The notes under the pieces are model-generated. The model was given only the letters and a program-made list of their open reading frames with translations, did not search any database and was not told the DNA's origin. Position numbers and translations under genes: made by a program. From the NCBI GenBank assembly GCA_964479435.1, contig CAYZME010000006.1:1-39394 (forward strand): 39,394 nucleotides of DNA. The letters run 5' to 3'. Below are positions 32,646 through 39,394 of the stretch, piece by piece. How positions within the stretch are numbered: the stretch's first letter is position 1; each line of letters starts with the position of its first letter. This DNA comes from JAAYKS01 sp964479435. GTDB lineage: Bacteria > Bacillota > Clostridia > Saccharofermentanales > UBA5734.

Positions 32646-34706
32646 TTATACTTGCGGTGTAAGTGCCCATTGCGAACGGTACGCGGCCCAATCGGTTTCG
32701 AACCAGGCGTTCGCGGGCGGAACCGGGCGCACCGGCAACCACTCCAGCCGGGCTTCGTAGCCGCCGGACACGTCCGTATTTTCCGCCGCGGCCGCGGCGG
32801 CGGGATCCGTGCCTGACCGGCTCGTTTCCCCCGCCAAGGCGCAGACCTGAATGTGCGCGCCCGCTGTGGGCGGCGCCAACCGAAACCGGATCCCCCCACA
32901 GGAACAATCGCCATGCGGGTCGGGGGCCAGCCAACTGCCGCGACTACCCAGCCCGCGCGCGGCCGCGTCCAGCATCGCGGACAGACAGGCGAATTGCGCC
33001 AACAGCAGATCATAATTGCCTAGCGCCAATGGGATCTGGCCGGGGTGCGAAAGCCGCTGCCCCCAGGCCGGGTCCGCCAGTTCCTTGCGGCAGGCCGCCA
33101 GCGCGGCGGACAGCCCGTCCGGGTCGCGGACCAACCCGGCGCAATCCGACATGCGCCGTTGCAAACGGCGGCGAAAGAGCCCGGGCGACAGATGATCCGC
33201 CGACTCGCTTGCGATCTGCGTCATGGCCGCGATCGCCGCCAGCCGCTGTTGCACCACCGGTTGGGCCTGCGCCAAAAACCACTCGGTACCGGGCAGCTCG
33301 GCGGGGCCTTGCAAGGCAATGTGATGGGCCGCGCGGCGCCCCCCTACCTGGGTCTCATTGAGTGCGCTACCGCCCGGACGATGGATGCCGAATGAGCCAT
33401 TGGCTTCGCCGATCGGATAAAAGCCCGCCAGTGGGCTGTGCCACCAGATGTCGCCGGTCAGGCCGCCGTTGCAATGTTGCGCGCACACCGCGATCTCCAG
33501 CGGTTGCGCGGCCAGATCGATGCCGTTCGCCGCGTACAACGCGATCGCGTCGGGGTTCATCTGCCGCAGACGCTCGATCGGGGTGCCCGCCAGCGCCCCC
33601 GAACGCGCGAGATACGCGTGCGCTTCGGTGCCGATCGCGTTGGCGGTCAACGGGACCGCCAACCCCCGGGGGTTGTGCCGGTAGTCGATAAACACCCGCC
33701 GGCCGCGCTGCTTCGTCTCGCGGTAGACCGCGAGATCCACTCGCGAAGAACCCCCCGCTTCCAGCTTGCCGGGGTCGAACGGCCATTGGTACCCTTTCAA
33801 AAACACCGCGCGATGCAGCGCCGCGGCGTCATCAAACCACTCCTGCAGGAACTCCCGTTCATCCCCGCCCTCCGCGTCGGTGGAAAAGTAGCGGGGCAAA
33901 ACCTGCTGATACGTTCCCGACAAATTCCAGCGGAACTGAGTCGAGGCGATGCCGTATTGCCATTCCGTGAGATTTTGCGCCGGCGCGCCCGCCTCGAGCG
34001 CCAGACCCGTGGCCCCGGTCTGGGACCGCGGATAGACGCGGTCCGCATATAGGCCTGCCGGGCCGCCGGTGGCCCAAATCAGGCGCGCACACTGAAACAG
34101 CGTAAAGCGTGGCGATTCACGGTCGGTCAGATCCACCGCCAACAATCCGGCGATTTGGCGCGCTCCGGGCGCGCCGGTCGCCACAATCGCCACCGCCTGC
34201 ATCCGCTCCCAAATCGGAATGCCGCGTTTTGCCACTTCGCGTGCCAGACAGCGCGTCATCCACTGCGACGTCAGCGGGCCTGCTGACGTCGCGCGCGTCG
34301 TGCGGTCGTGATCGGTCTGGTAACCGATGTATTCACCATACGCGTTGTGGGGAAACGGGACGCCGATATCGACCAGGCGGGCGAAACACAATGGCGACAG
34401 CGCGGCTTGCACCAGCGCGATGTCCCCGTGCATGGCCCCGCCGGCAAACAAGGTGGCGGCCATGTCGTGGGCCGAATCCCGGTTCGCGCCCGATAAATCC
34501 AATTTATAATAGGTCTGTTTGTCCGACCCTGTATTGCGGGACGTGCCTTTGTCCAGGCCCTCGGTCAGGATCGCGAAGTCGCGCACGCCGGCGGCGGCCA
34601 GACGATCGGCGGCGTTCAATCCCGCCGCGCCCGACCCTACGATCAGCGTATCCAGCCGGCACAGATCCATCCGCATGCCGGCCCATTCGATCTCACACCG
34701 CTCCAT
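32646..34706 (-). CDS. FAD-binding protein, fumarate reductase/succinate dehydrogenase flavoprotein-like
   Basis: A 686-residue flavoprotein. The FAD-binding motif TLIVGSGAAGLNAADRLAAAG begins near residue 20. ILTEGLDKGTSRNTGSDKQTYYKLDLSG fits the flavin-contact region of the fumarate-reductase family, and RLIWATGGPAGLYADRVYP near 210 is the second glycine-rich contact. FYPIGEANGSFGIHRPGGSALNETQVGGRRAA near 430 is the C-terminal FAD motif. The fumarate-reductase catalytic Arg/His set is not clearly present, so the substrate is open. The ATG at 34704-34706 has GAGGG 6 nt upstream; a GTG one codon earlier is an alternative. It lies 9 nt after the SDR gene and before the old-yellow-enzyme gene. 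The three flavin/NADH enzymes probably work on one pathway. Confidence 0.87.
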   Translation of the reverse strand: MERCEIEWAGMRMDLCRLDTLIVGSGAAGLNAADRLAAAGVRDFAILTEGLDKGTSRNTGSDKQTYYKLDLSGANRDSAHDMAATLFAGGAMHGDIALVQAALSPLCFARLVDIGVPFPHNAYGEYIGYQTDHDRTTRATSAGPLTSQWMTRCLAREVAKRGIPIWERMQAVAIVATGAPGARQIAGLLAVDLTDRESPRFTLFQCARLIWATGGPAGLYADRVYPRSQTGATGLALEAGAPAQNLTEWQYGIASTQFRWNLSGTYQQVLPRYFSTDAEGGDEREFLQEWFDDAAALHRAVFLKGYQWPFDPGKLEAGGSSRVDLAVYRETKQRGRRVFIDYRHNPRGLAVPLTANAIGTEAHAYLARSGALAGTPIERLRQMNPDAIALYAANGIDLAAQPLEIAVCAQHCNGGLTGDIWWHSPLAGFYPIGEANGSFGIHRPGGSALNETQVGGRRAAHHIALQGPAELPGTEWFLAQAQPVVQQRLAAIAAMTQIASESADHLSPGLFRRRLQRRMSDCAGLVRDPDGLSAALAACRKELADPAWGQRLSHPGQIPLALGNYDLLLAQFACLSAMLDAAARGLGSRGSWLAPDPHGDCSCGGIRFRLAPPTAGAHIQVCALAGETSRSGTDPAAAAAAENTDVSGGYEARLEWLPVRPVPPANAWFETDWAAYRSQWALTPQV

Positions 34707-34715
34707 CACATGCCC

Positions 34716-35483
34716 TCATAATCTGCGGATATGGAAACCGCCGTCGATGTCCAAGACCTGACCGGTGCAAAAAGTCAGCGCGCCCGATGCCAGCACCGAC
34801 ACGGCGGCGGCGATGTCTTCTGGCGTTCCCCACCGCGGGATGGGGGTGAGGCCTGCGGCGATGAGGCGGTCATATTTTTCTTGTACAACGGCGGTCATAT
34901 CTGTGCGGATCACACCGGGCCGGATCTCATATACCGGGATGCCGTCCGCCGCCAGACGATCGGCAAACAGCATGGTCGCCATGGCCACCCCCGCTTTGGA
35001 GAGGCAATACTCCCCGCGGCTGGTGGAAGAGGTATAGGCCGAAACCGACGAGATATTGATGATCGACGGCCGGTAGGCAGGCGTCGAACCGATGGCTGCC
35101 AACATCAGGCGCGCCGCGCTCTGACACATAAAAAAGGTGCCTTTGAGATTGACCGCCATCACCTCATCGAGGCTTTCCTGCGTGACATCCAACAAATCCC
35201 CGCGCTGACGCGGTGCCATGCCGGCGTTGTTGACCAGCAGGTCCAAACGGCCAAAGCGGTCCATCGTCTCGGCAAACAACCGCTCGCGGTCGTTCGCGTC
35301 GGCAATGCTGCCGCGCACGTACAAGACTTCGCCGCCGGCCTCCCGCACCGCCTGCGTCAGATCGGACGCGGCCTCCGGCGGGCTGAACCCGATCGTGGCG
35401 ATGTGGTATCCCTCGCGGGCCAGCCGCTCGGCAATCCCGCGGCCGATCCCCCGCGACGCGCCCGAAACCAATGCTGTTTTCAT
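34716..35483 (-). CDS. SDR family oxidoreductase (3-ketoacyl reductase-like)
   Basis: A 255-residue short-chain dehydrogenase, NAD(P)-dependent. The cofactor motif is GASRGIGRGIAERL (about 8-21), followed by NNAGMAP near 88 and the catalytic Ser, Tyr and Lys in NISSVSAYTSSTSRGEYCLSKAG (about 145-167). The C-terminal FCTGQVLDIDGGFHIRRL is typical. The name 3-ketoacyl reductase reflects the fold only; the alcohol or ketone substrate is unknown. I chose the ATG at 35481-35483 since homology begins there. A TTG three codons upstream, nearer to a GGAGG, is also possible. It is first in a three-gene flavin/NADH unit. Confidence 0.9.
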   Translation of the reverse strand: MKTALVSGASRGIGRGIAERLAREGYHIATIGFSPPEAASDLTQAVREAGGEVLYVRGSIADANDRERLFAETMDRFGRLDLLVNNAGMAPRQRGDLLDVTQESLDEVMAVNLKGTFFMCQSAARLMLAAIGSTPAYRPSIINISSVSAYTSSTSRGEYCLSKAGVAMATMLFADRLAADGIPVYEIRPGVIRTDMTAVVQEKYDRLIAAGLTPIPRWGTPEDIAAAVSVLASGALTFCTGQVLDIDGGFHIRRL

Positions 35484-35537
35484 CTGTGCCAACTCTTATG
35501 CGTCCTCCCCCGGCGGCGGCCGGAACAGCTCCGCGCG

Positions 35538-35552
35538 GGGTGGAATCCACCC
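35538..35552. promoter_or_regulatory. 15-bp palindrome, candidate operator of the SDR unit
   Basis: GGGTGGA - A - TCCACCC is an exact inverted repeat in the leader between the putative -10 (35580-35585) and the SDR start. It has operator-like symmetry; the binding protein is unknown. Confidence 0.4.
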
Positions 35553-35579
35553 TCGCGGCCACGCTTTTATATCCCTTGT

Positions 35580-35588
35580 ATTTTAACA
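35580..35588 (-). promoter_or_regulatory. Putative extended -10 of the SDR-flavoprotein-OYE unit
   Basis: Minus strand TGT directly before TAAAAT forms an extended -10 about 100 nt upstream of the SDR start. No -35 box is evident. Confidence 0.4.
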
Positions 35589-35607
35589 TAGGGGGACACC
35601 CACAGGA

Positions 35608-35671
35608 GGGTGCTTCCCGGGGGTGCTTCCGGGAGGTGTTCCAAGAAGGGCGCCCGGGAGGGTGCCCGTCG
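35608..35671. repeat. Five degenerate 13-bp tandem units
   Basis: Units at 35608-35620, 35621-35633, 35634-35646, 35647-35658 and 35659-35671 follow the pattern rGGTGCTTCCnGG with 12-13 bp spacing. The first two are nearly identical and the others are progressively diverged. The array lies between the divergent-looking SDR promoter and the end of the prepilin-peptidase gene. Confidence 0.65.
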
Positions 35672-35696
35672 ATCGGTCAACCCCTTGCGTACCCCC

Positions 35697-36272
35697 TTAC
35701 CGGAGCCAACGCGGCAGCCAGACCGCGGCCACCGTCGCGATCAAAGCGGTCCAACAGGCCGCTTCAATCAACCCCCAGCGGGGCAACCTCCAGAGGGGCA
35801 CCCGCCAAAGGCGGCCGCGACGCGTTCCGCGCTGCGTACCGCTCCGCGGGGCGCGACGTGTACCGCGCTGCGTACCGCTCTGCGGGACATCGGCCTGCCT
35901 GGCTGCGTCATGCGCGATCAAAGCGCAGGGGATCCAGATCACAATCAGACCCAGTGGCAATAACACACGCGCGGAAGGGCCGCACCCCAACGCGACCAGG
36001 GCGAAGCAGGCGCCGGTCAACAATTCCACCAGAGGGTATCGGACAGAGATGGCCGCCCCGCAGTAGCGACAGCGCCCACGCAAAAGCAACCAGGAGAACA
36101 CTGGCACGAGGTCCGCGGCGGATAAGCGGCGCGCGCAGGCCGGACAAGCGGAAGGGGGGCGGACAATCGACTGGCGGCGCGGCAACCGCCACGCAACCAC
36201 ATTGAGAAAGGAACCGATCACCGTGCCCAACAGACCCAGATACGCGACGAACCATATGTCGATCCCGTACAA
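35697..36272 (-). CDS. Shortened prepilin peptidase (A24 family) with repeat-built C-terminus
   Basis: This resembles the N-terminal half of type IV prepilin peptidase/N-methylase, a membrane enzyme that cleaves and methylates pilin-like proteins. The first membrane segment leads into IGSFLNVVAWRLPRR, and the two zinc CxxC pairs (CPACARRL and CRYCGAA) and YPLVELLTG are present. After a hydrophobic stretch (VLLPLGLIVIWIPCALIAHD) the usual aspartate-PD segment and the GxGDxK active-site loop are missing. In their place is an Arg-rich tail made of two 12-residue repeats (SGTQRGTRR...). Only 191-200 residues exist against about 250 normally, so peptidase activity is unlikely. The start is uncertain: TTG at 36272 or TTG at 36299, neither with a strong ribosome binding site. 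Confidence 0.6.
   Translation of the reverse strand: MYGIDIWFVAYLGLLGTVIGSFLNVVAWRLPRRQSIVRPPSACPACARRLSAADLVPVFSWLLLRGRCRYCGAAISVRYPLVELLTGACFALVALGCGPSARVLLPLGLIVIWIPCALIAHDAARQADVPQSGTQRGTRRAPRSGTQRGTRRGRLWRVPLWRLPRWGLIEAACWTALIATVAAVWLPRWLR
35817..35888. repeat. Two 36-bp tandem repeats inside the prepilin-peptidase gene
   Basis: Copies at 35817-35852 and 35853-35888 match at 32 of 36 positions. The 36-bp length keeps the reading frame, giving the duplicated 12-residue SGTQRGTRR unit. Confidence 0.75.
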
Positions 36273-36315
36273 CGACCTACCCGCCTTTCCCGGCCACAAC
36301 GGCTATTCTTTCGAC

Positions 36316-36324
36316 ATTATACCA
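36316..36324 (-). promoter_or_regulatory. Extended -10 promoter of the prepilin-peptidase-like gene
   Basis: Minus strand TGG directly before a perfect TATAAT, about 20-45 nt upstream of the candidate starts. There is no clear -35, as is common for extended -10 promoters. Confidence 0.5.
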
Positions 36325-36432
36325 AGTTCAAGCGGCGATGCGGCTGTGCCGGAGTGGCACGCGTGGATGCATAAGGAAATCGCCGGCCGACGCGGTTTCA
36401 TTGGCAAAACAGACAGACTGTCACGTCTGCGG

Positions 36433-36462
36433 TTGACGGGTTGCCAAGTCGCCACGTATGAT
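36433..36462 (+). promoter_or_regulatory. Promoter of uxuA
   Basis: TTGACG (36433-36438) and TATGAT (36457-36462) are 18 bp apart, and the -10 is followed by GGGA. The start codon is 60 nt downstream. Confidence 0.75.
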
Positions 36463-36477
36463 GGGATCTGCAAAAAT

Positions 36478-36500
36478 CACCCGCCCCGACCGGGCGGGTG
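36478..36500 (+). promoter_or_regulatory. GC-rich hairpin in the uxuA leader
   Basis: CACCCGCCC (36478-36486) and GGGCGGGTG (36492-36500) form a perfect 9-bp stem with a 5-nt loop, between the promoter and the AAGGAG ribosome binding site. No T-run follows, so it is not a simple terminator. Confidence 0.6.
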
Positions 36501-36522
36501 TGATGAAGGAGCGAGCAAGCCG

Positions 36523-37608
36523 ATGGCAATGAAAATTACGTTTCGATGGTTTGGTCCTGGTCACGACAAGATCCCGCTGGCCCATATCCGGCAGATTCCC
36601 GGGATTTCCGGCGTGGTCGCGACCCTGATGGATATGCAAGCGGGCGAAGTCTGGCCCGAAGATCAGATTCAGGCGATGCGGCAGCAAGTGGCCGATGCCG
36701 GCCTGGAGATGGAAGTCATCGAAAGCGTCAACATCCACGAAGACATCAAGCTGGGTACGGGCCGGCGCGATGAATACATCGAAAACTACATCACCACCAT
36801 CCGGCGTTTGGCGCGGGCTGGCGTCAAGGTGATCTGCTACAACTTCATGCCGGTTTTTGATTGGATTCGTTCCGATCTGGCCAAACCGCTGGCCGACGGG
36901 TCGACTGTCCTGGCGTACGACGCGAGTCGGATTGAAACCGCGGATCCGCTGCAACTGGTGAAAAGTTTCGCCAAGGAATCGGGCGGGTTCTCTCTGCCCG
37001 GATGGGAGCCGGAGCGTCTGAAAGAATTGACCTCGTTGTTCGAGCGTTATCGCGACATGGATGCCGACGCGCTGTTTGATCATCTGGGCTACTTTTTGCG
37101 GGCGGTCGTACCGGTATGTGAAGAGCTCGGCGTGCGCATGGCCATCCATCCGGATGATCCGCCCTGGCCGATCTACGGATTGCCCCGCATCGTCACGGGG
37201 GCCAAAAATCTGGACCGCCTGTTGTCTTTGGTTGATTCGCCCGCCAATTCCCTGACCTTGTGCACCGGTTCATTGGGCTCCAACCCCGACAACGACATCC
37301 CGACGATTCTGCGCCACTTTTCCAGTAGGAAGCGCATCGCGTTTGTCCATTTCCGCAACATCCTGATCGAGCAAAAAGGCCTGTTCCACGAAAGCTCTCA
37401 TCTGTCGGCCGACGGCAGCCTGGACATGTACGAAATCGTCAAGGCGTTGCATGACAGCAGCTTTGACGGCTACGTCCGCCCGGACCATGGCCGCATGATC
37501 TGGGACGAAAGCGGCCGCCCGGGTTATGGCCTGTATGACCGCGCGCTGGGAATCACGTACCTGAACGGCTTGTGGGAAGCCATTGCCAAGAATACGCGCC
37601 GCCACTAG
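36523..37608 (+). CDS. uxuA: Mannonate dehydratase
   Basis: A 361-residue UxuA, which dehydrates D-mannonate to 2-keto-3-deoxygluconate in glucuronate catabolism; a metal-dependent TIM barrel in the cytoplasm. Family motifs are FRWFGPGHDKIPLAHIRQIPG at the start, YNFMPVFDWIRSDL near 110, AIHPDDPPWPIYGLPRI near 205, LCTGSLGSNPDND near 245, FVHFRNI near 275 and YVRPDHGRMIW near 320. These include the expected His, Cys and Asp metal ligands. Length is slightly below the usual 390. The start ATG (36523) has AAGGAG 11 nt upstream; the next ATG at 36529 is possible. The open frame continues upstream to 36202, but that part covers a promoter and hairpin and is not coding. No uxaC or uxuB is in the window. 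Confidence 0.95.
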   Translation: MAMKITFRWFGPGHDKIPLAHIRQIPGISGVVATLMDMQAGEVWPEDQIQAMRQQVADAGLEMEVIESVNIHEDIKLGTGRRDEYIENYITTIRRLARAGVKVICYNFMPVFDWIRSDLAKPLADGSTVLAYDASRIETADPLQLVKSFAKESGGFSLPGWEPERLKELTSLFERYRDMDADALFDHLGYFLRAVVPVCEELGVRMAIHPDDPPWPIYGLPRIVTGAKNLDRLLSLVDSPANSLTLCTGSLGSNPDNDIPTILRHFSSRKRIAFVHFRNILIEQKGLFHESSHLSADGSLDMYEIVKALHDSSFDGYVRPDHGRMIWDESGRPGYGLYDRALGITYLNGLWEAIAKNTRRH

Positions 37609-37609
37609 T

Positions 37610-37667
37610 AGCCTTCCAGGCGCCTTCCAGTAGCCTGCTAGGCGAGCCTGCTAGGCGCCTCCTTGGC
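37610..37667. repeat. 13-bp tandem repeats after uxuA
   Basis: Two identical 13-mers AGCCTGCTAGGCG (37632-37644 and 37645-37657) are flanked by degenerate copies (37610-37622 and partial units at 37623-37631 and 37658-37667). Each unit is self-complementary (GCCT...AGGC). The array starts one base after the uxuA stop. Confidence 0.65.
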
Positions 37668-37764
37668 ATCATCGTTTTCTCCAGCTAAAAACGAAATTGG
37701 AGAACTTCGCGCATAATATTGAGCGGATTTGTGCAAAATGTGACCCATCGCGGACGATTGCTCG

Positions 37765-37773
37765 TGGTATGAT
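37765..37773 (+). promoter_or_regulatory. Extended -10 upstream of the alpha/beta hydrolase
   Basis: TGG directly before TATGAT (37768-37773) forms an extended -10. The -35 region has no good match. The start codon is about 80 nt downstream, beyond a repeat array. Confidence 0.5.
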
Positions 37774-37785
37774 GCTACTAGGCGA

Positions 37786-37831
37786 CTGCCAATAGGCAAT
37801 TGTCAATAGGCAACATTGTCAATAAGCAAAA
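37786..37831. repeat. Three tandem 14-16-bp repeats in the leader of the hydrolase gene
   Basis: Copies at 37786-37799, 37800-37815 and 37816-37831 follow yTGyCAATAGGCAA. They would be transcribed in the 5' leader, directly before the ribosome binding site. Confidence 0.65.
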
Positions 37832-37853
37832 ATGCATGATGGGGGTAAAAGCC

Positions 37854-38750
37854 ATGCCGGAAAACGAACGTCTCCGTTATCTTTTGGACCGCAAAGTCTG
37901 GAAAGAAGAGCTCTGGCTCAACATGCTGGACACGATGTCGCCCTCTTGGCTGTGGCCCGAAGAAGCGCCGGACTTTGACCCGTCCGTGGCGCAACGCCAA
38001 CCGGCGTTGTATTATCTCGAACCCCATCACGGTCCCGCGCGCGGGCTGGTGATCGTTTGCGCCGGCGGCGCCTTTATGTATAAAACCGACTACGAAGCGG
38101 AGCCGGTCGCCCGCTTTTTCCACAACGCCGGGTTCCAGGCCGCGATCCTGGATTACCGCGTATACCCATACACACAGGAGCACGGGTTGGCCGACGGGCG
38201 TCGCGCCATCCGTTATGCCCGCGCGCACGCGGATACCTGGAATGTGCGCCCCGACCGCATCGCGATGTTGGGTTTTTCCGCCGGCGGCATGCTGGCGGGT
38301 ATGTGCGGAACGCTGTTTGATGCGGGCGATCCGGGTGCGGACGATCCCATCGAGCGGGTTTCCTCACGTCCGGACACGGCCCTGATCTGCTACGGCTCCT
38401 TTTGCCGCGCTTCTTTCCCGCAAGGCGGGATCAGCTATGACCGGTCAGCGCAGCAAGAGGCGGCGCGTTTCGCGCCGGAAAAGAACATTGAGGAAGATAC
38501 GCCGCCGTTCTTTTTGTTTGAAACGTTGGCTGACGACCCGCGCGGGATCCTGCGCATGGGGCAGGAGCTGACCGACCACGGGATTTTATTCGAACTGCAC
38601 CTCTTCCCCACCGGCAAGCACGGGGAGGGATTATACGACGGAAAGCACCCGTCGGCGCCGCTGAACGCGCACACCGCCAAATGGAGCGGCCTGGCGGTCG
38701 ATTGGCTGCGCATGCTGGACTTTGCCGCAAAAGACGAAAAATCAGATTGA
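37854..38750 (+). CDS. Alpha/beta hydrolase (carbohydrate-esterase-like)
   Basis: A 298-residue alpha/beta hydrolase without a signal peptide. The oxyanion region is VCAGGAFMYKTDYEAEP (about 69-85). The nucleophile is S142 in LGFSAGG, the acid is probably D227 or D228 in TLADDP, and the histidine is H256 in GKHGEG. This layout is that of the BD-FAE/acetyl-xylan-esterase-like intracellular esterases that deacylate sugars, which would suit the uxuA neighbourhood, but the substrate is inferred only. The ATG at 37854 is chosen because GGGGG lies 8 nt upstream; earlier ATGs (37836, 37839) overlap that site. A response-regulator gene follows 29 nt downstream on the same strand. Confidence 0.9.
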   Translation: MPENERLRYLLDRKVWKEELWLNMLDTMSPSWLWPEEAPDFDPSVAQRQPALYYLEPHHGPARGLVIVCAGGAFMYKTDYEAEPVARFFHNAGFQAAILDYRVYPYTQEHGLADGRRAIRYARAHADTWNVRPDRIAMLGFSAGGMLAGMCGTLFDAGDPGADDPIERVSSRPDTALICYGSFCRASFPQGGISYDRSAQQEAARFAPEKNIEEDTPPFFLFETLADDPRGILRMGQELTDHGILFELHLFPTGKHGEGLYDGKHPSAPLNAHTAKWSGLAVDWLRMLDFAAKDEKSD

Positions 38751-38779
38751 ATTATCCATTGAAGGGATCTGTTTCTTTG

Positions 38780-39358
38780 GTGAAAAATAAAACCATCTGC
38801 GTTGTCGATCGGGATTCTCACGCAAGAAAACAAACCACATCTGTACTGAAAAAAGCCGGATATCGTGTTTTGTCATACGCAACCGCCAAAGAATTGTTTT
38901 TGGCCGAATCCGGTTTATCGATTGATCTGATTCTATTGGACGCGACGGGCGAAAACACAGACGGGTTCGACGCCTGCGCGCACATCCAGGTTCTGCGCGG
39001 CATTCCGGTCGCGTTGTTTGTCATGTCCGCAACCGATATCGACACGCTGGCCGACGAGGCCAAACCACAAGAGGGGTGCCTGATCAAACCTCTGGACCCT
39101 GCCGCTTTGGTCCGTCAGGTAACAGAAATTCTCCAGCGTGTCGAAGCGCGTCAGCGCGAGCTCGATGATCGCGATGACCCGATGGAATTCGCCGACGTGC
39201 GCATCGAGCCGGCCCGGGGCAAAGCCTCGGTTGGCCAGGGTGTCTTGCAGCTGTCGCCCAACGAGCTGGGGGTGTTGACCTGTTTGATGCGGCACGCGCG
39301 CCGCCCGGTGTCACGCGAAGTACTGCTCGCGTGTGTGTGGGGCTTAGTGATGGGTTAG
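38780..39358 (+). CDS. OmpR-type response regulator with an early-ending DNA-binding domain
   Basis: A 192-residue response regulator. The receiver domain (about 3-120) has VVDRD at its acidic pocket, the phosphorylatable aspartate D54 in LILLDATG and the conserved lysine in CLIKPLDP. The loop after D54 (TGENTDGF) is unusual. The C-terminal winged helix begins (VLQLSPNELGVLTCLMRHARRPVSREVLLACVWG), but the frame stops at VWGLVMG, where normal proteins have about 40 more residues including the recognition helix. An open frame in another phase continues to the window end. The gene is therefore truncated or frameshifted. The start is GTG (38780) or TTG (38777), with AAGGGA 9-12 nt upstream. No sensor kinase is in the window. 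Confidence 0.8.
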   Translation: MKNKTICVVDRDSHARKQTTSVLKKAGYRVLSYATAKELFLAESGLSIDLILLDATGENTDGFDACAHIQVLRGIPVALFVMSATDIDTLADEAKPQEGCLIKPLDPAALVRQVTEILQRVEARQRELDDRDDPMEFADVRIEPARGKASVGQGVLQLSPNELGVLTCLMRHARRPVSREVLLACVWGLVMG

Positions 39359-39394
39359 CGAAGTCAATGCGTCCATATTTTGGAAATATGACTG

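Noticed and set aside
35608..35671. CRISPR array
   Set aside because: Units are 13 bp, contiguous and without spacers, and no cas genes are near.
36202..36522. Upstream extension of the uxuA frame
   Set aside because: It overlaps the prepilin-peptidase start, a clear promoter and a hairpin; homology and the ribosome binding site place the start at 36523.

Overview
The window is a GC-rich, densely packed bacterial chromosome segment with about 29 protein genes. No rRNA, tRNA, CRISPR array or insertion sequence was recognised. The centrepiece is an oxygen-sensitive electron-bifurcating [FeFe]-hydrogenase operon with AdhE and Rex, so the organism is almost certainly a strictly anaerobic, sugar-fermenting bacterium. 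The HydS-type sensory hydrogenase next to a SpoIIE-type phosphatase, strong GGAGG ribosome binding sites and occasional TTG/GTG starts fit Bacillota (Clostridia-like) best. Chloroflexota is a real alternative, and I cannot place it further from sequence alone.

Left part (1-10.1 kb): catabolic genes. CoA-acylating methylmalonate-semialdehyde dehydrogenase and a DUF362 protein run leftwards. A second DUF362 protein and a Gfo/Idh/MocA dehydrogenase run rightwards. A GH127 beta-L-arabinofuranosidase-like enzyme with a sugar-isomerase-like TIM barrel, a lipoprotein and an aldo/keto reductase follow. This looks like turnover of plant sugars or inositol-type compounds.

10.2-14.2 kb: three overlapping rightward genes, MurL, MurD2 and a uroporphyrinogen-decarboxylase-like protein. 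MurD2 plus MurL is the alternative route for putting D-glutamate into peptidoglycan: L-Glu is added first and then epimerised. A strong hairpin terminator separates this unit from the next.

14.3-25.4 kb: one leftward unit, rex-hydC-hydB-hydA-hydS-spoIIE-like-adhE. It starts at a near-consensus promoter (TTGACA, 17 bp, TATTTT) with an exact 8-4-8 palindrome just downstream, a candidate operator for Rex. HydABC couples NADH and ferredoxin oxidation to H2 formation and AdhE reoxidises NADH to ethanol. Rex reads NADH/NAD+, and HydS with the phosphatase probably senses H2. hydS is split by what looks like a single-base frameshift in an A5 run.

25.4-35.5 kb: an FAD oxidoreductase, a secreted or anchored thermonuclease-like protein, a large MalT/BTAD-type regulator and a 2'-5' RNA-ligase-like protein. 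Then comes a leftward SDR - flavoprotein - old-yellow-enzyme unit with its own candidate operator.

35.6-39.4 kb: a shortened prepilin peptidase with a repeat-built tail, uxuA (mannonate dehydratase) behind a good promoter and a GC-rich leader hairpin, an alpha/beta hydrolase, and a response regulator whose DNA-binding domain stops early. Short tandem arrays of 13-16 bp with unrelated unit sequences recur between genes in this window (8.4, 35.6, 37.6 and 37.8 kb, and at a stop codon at 6.27 kb). They are the most unexplained non-coding feature here.
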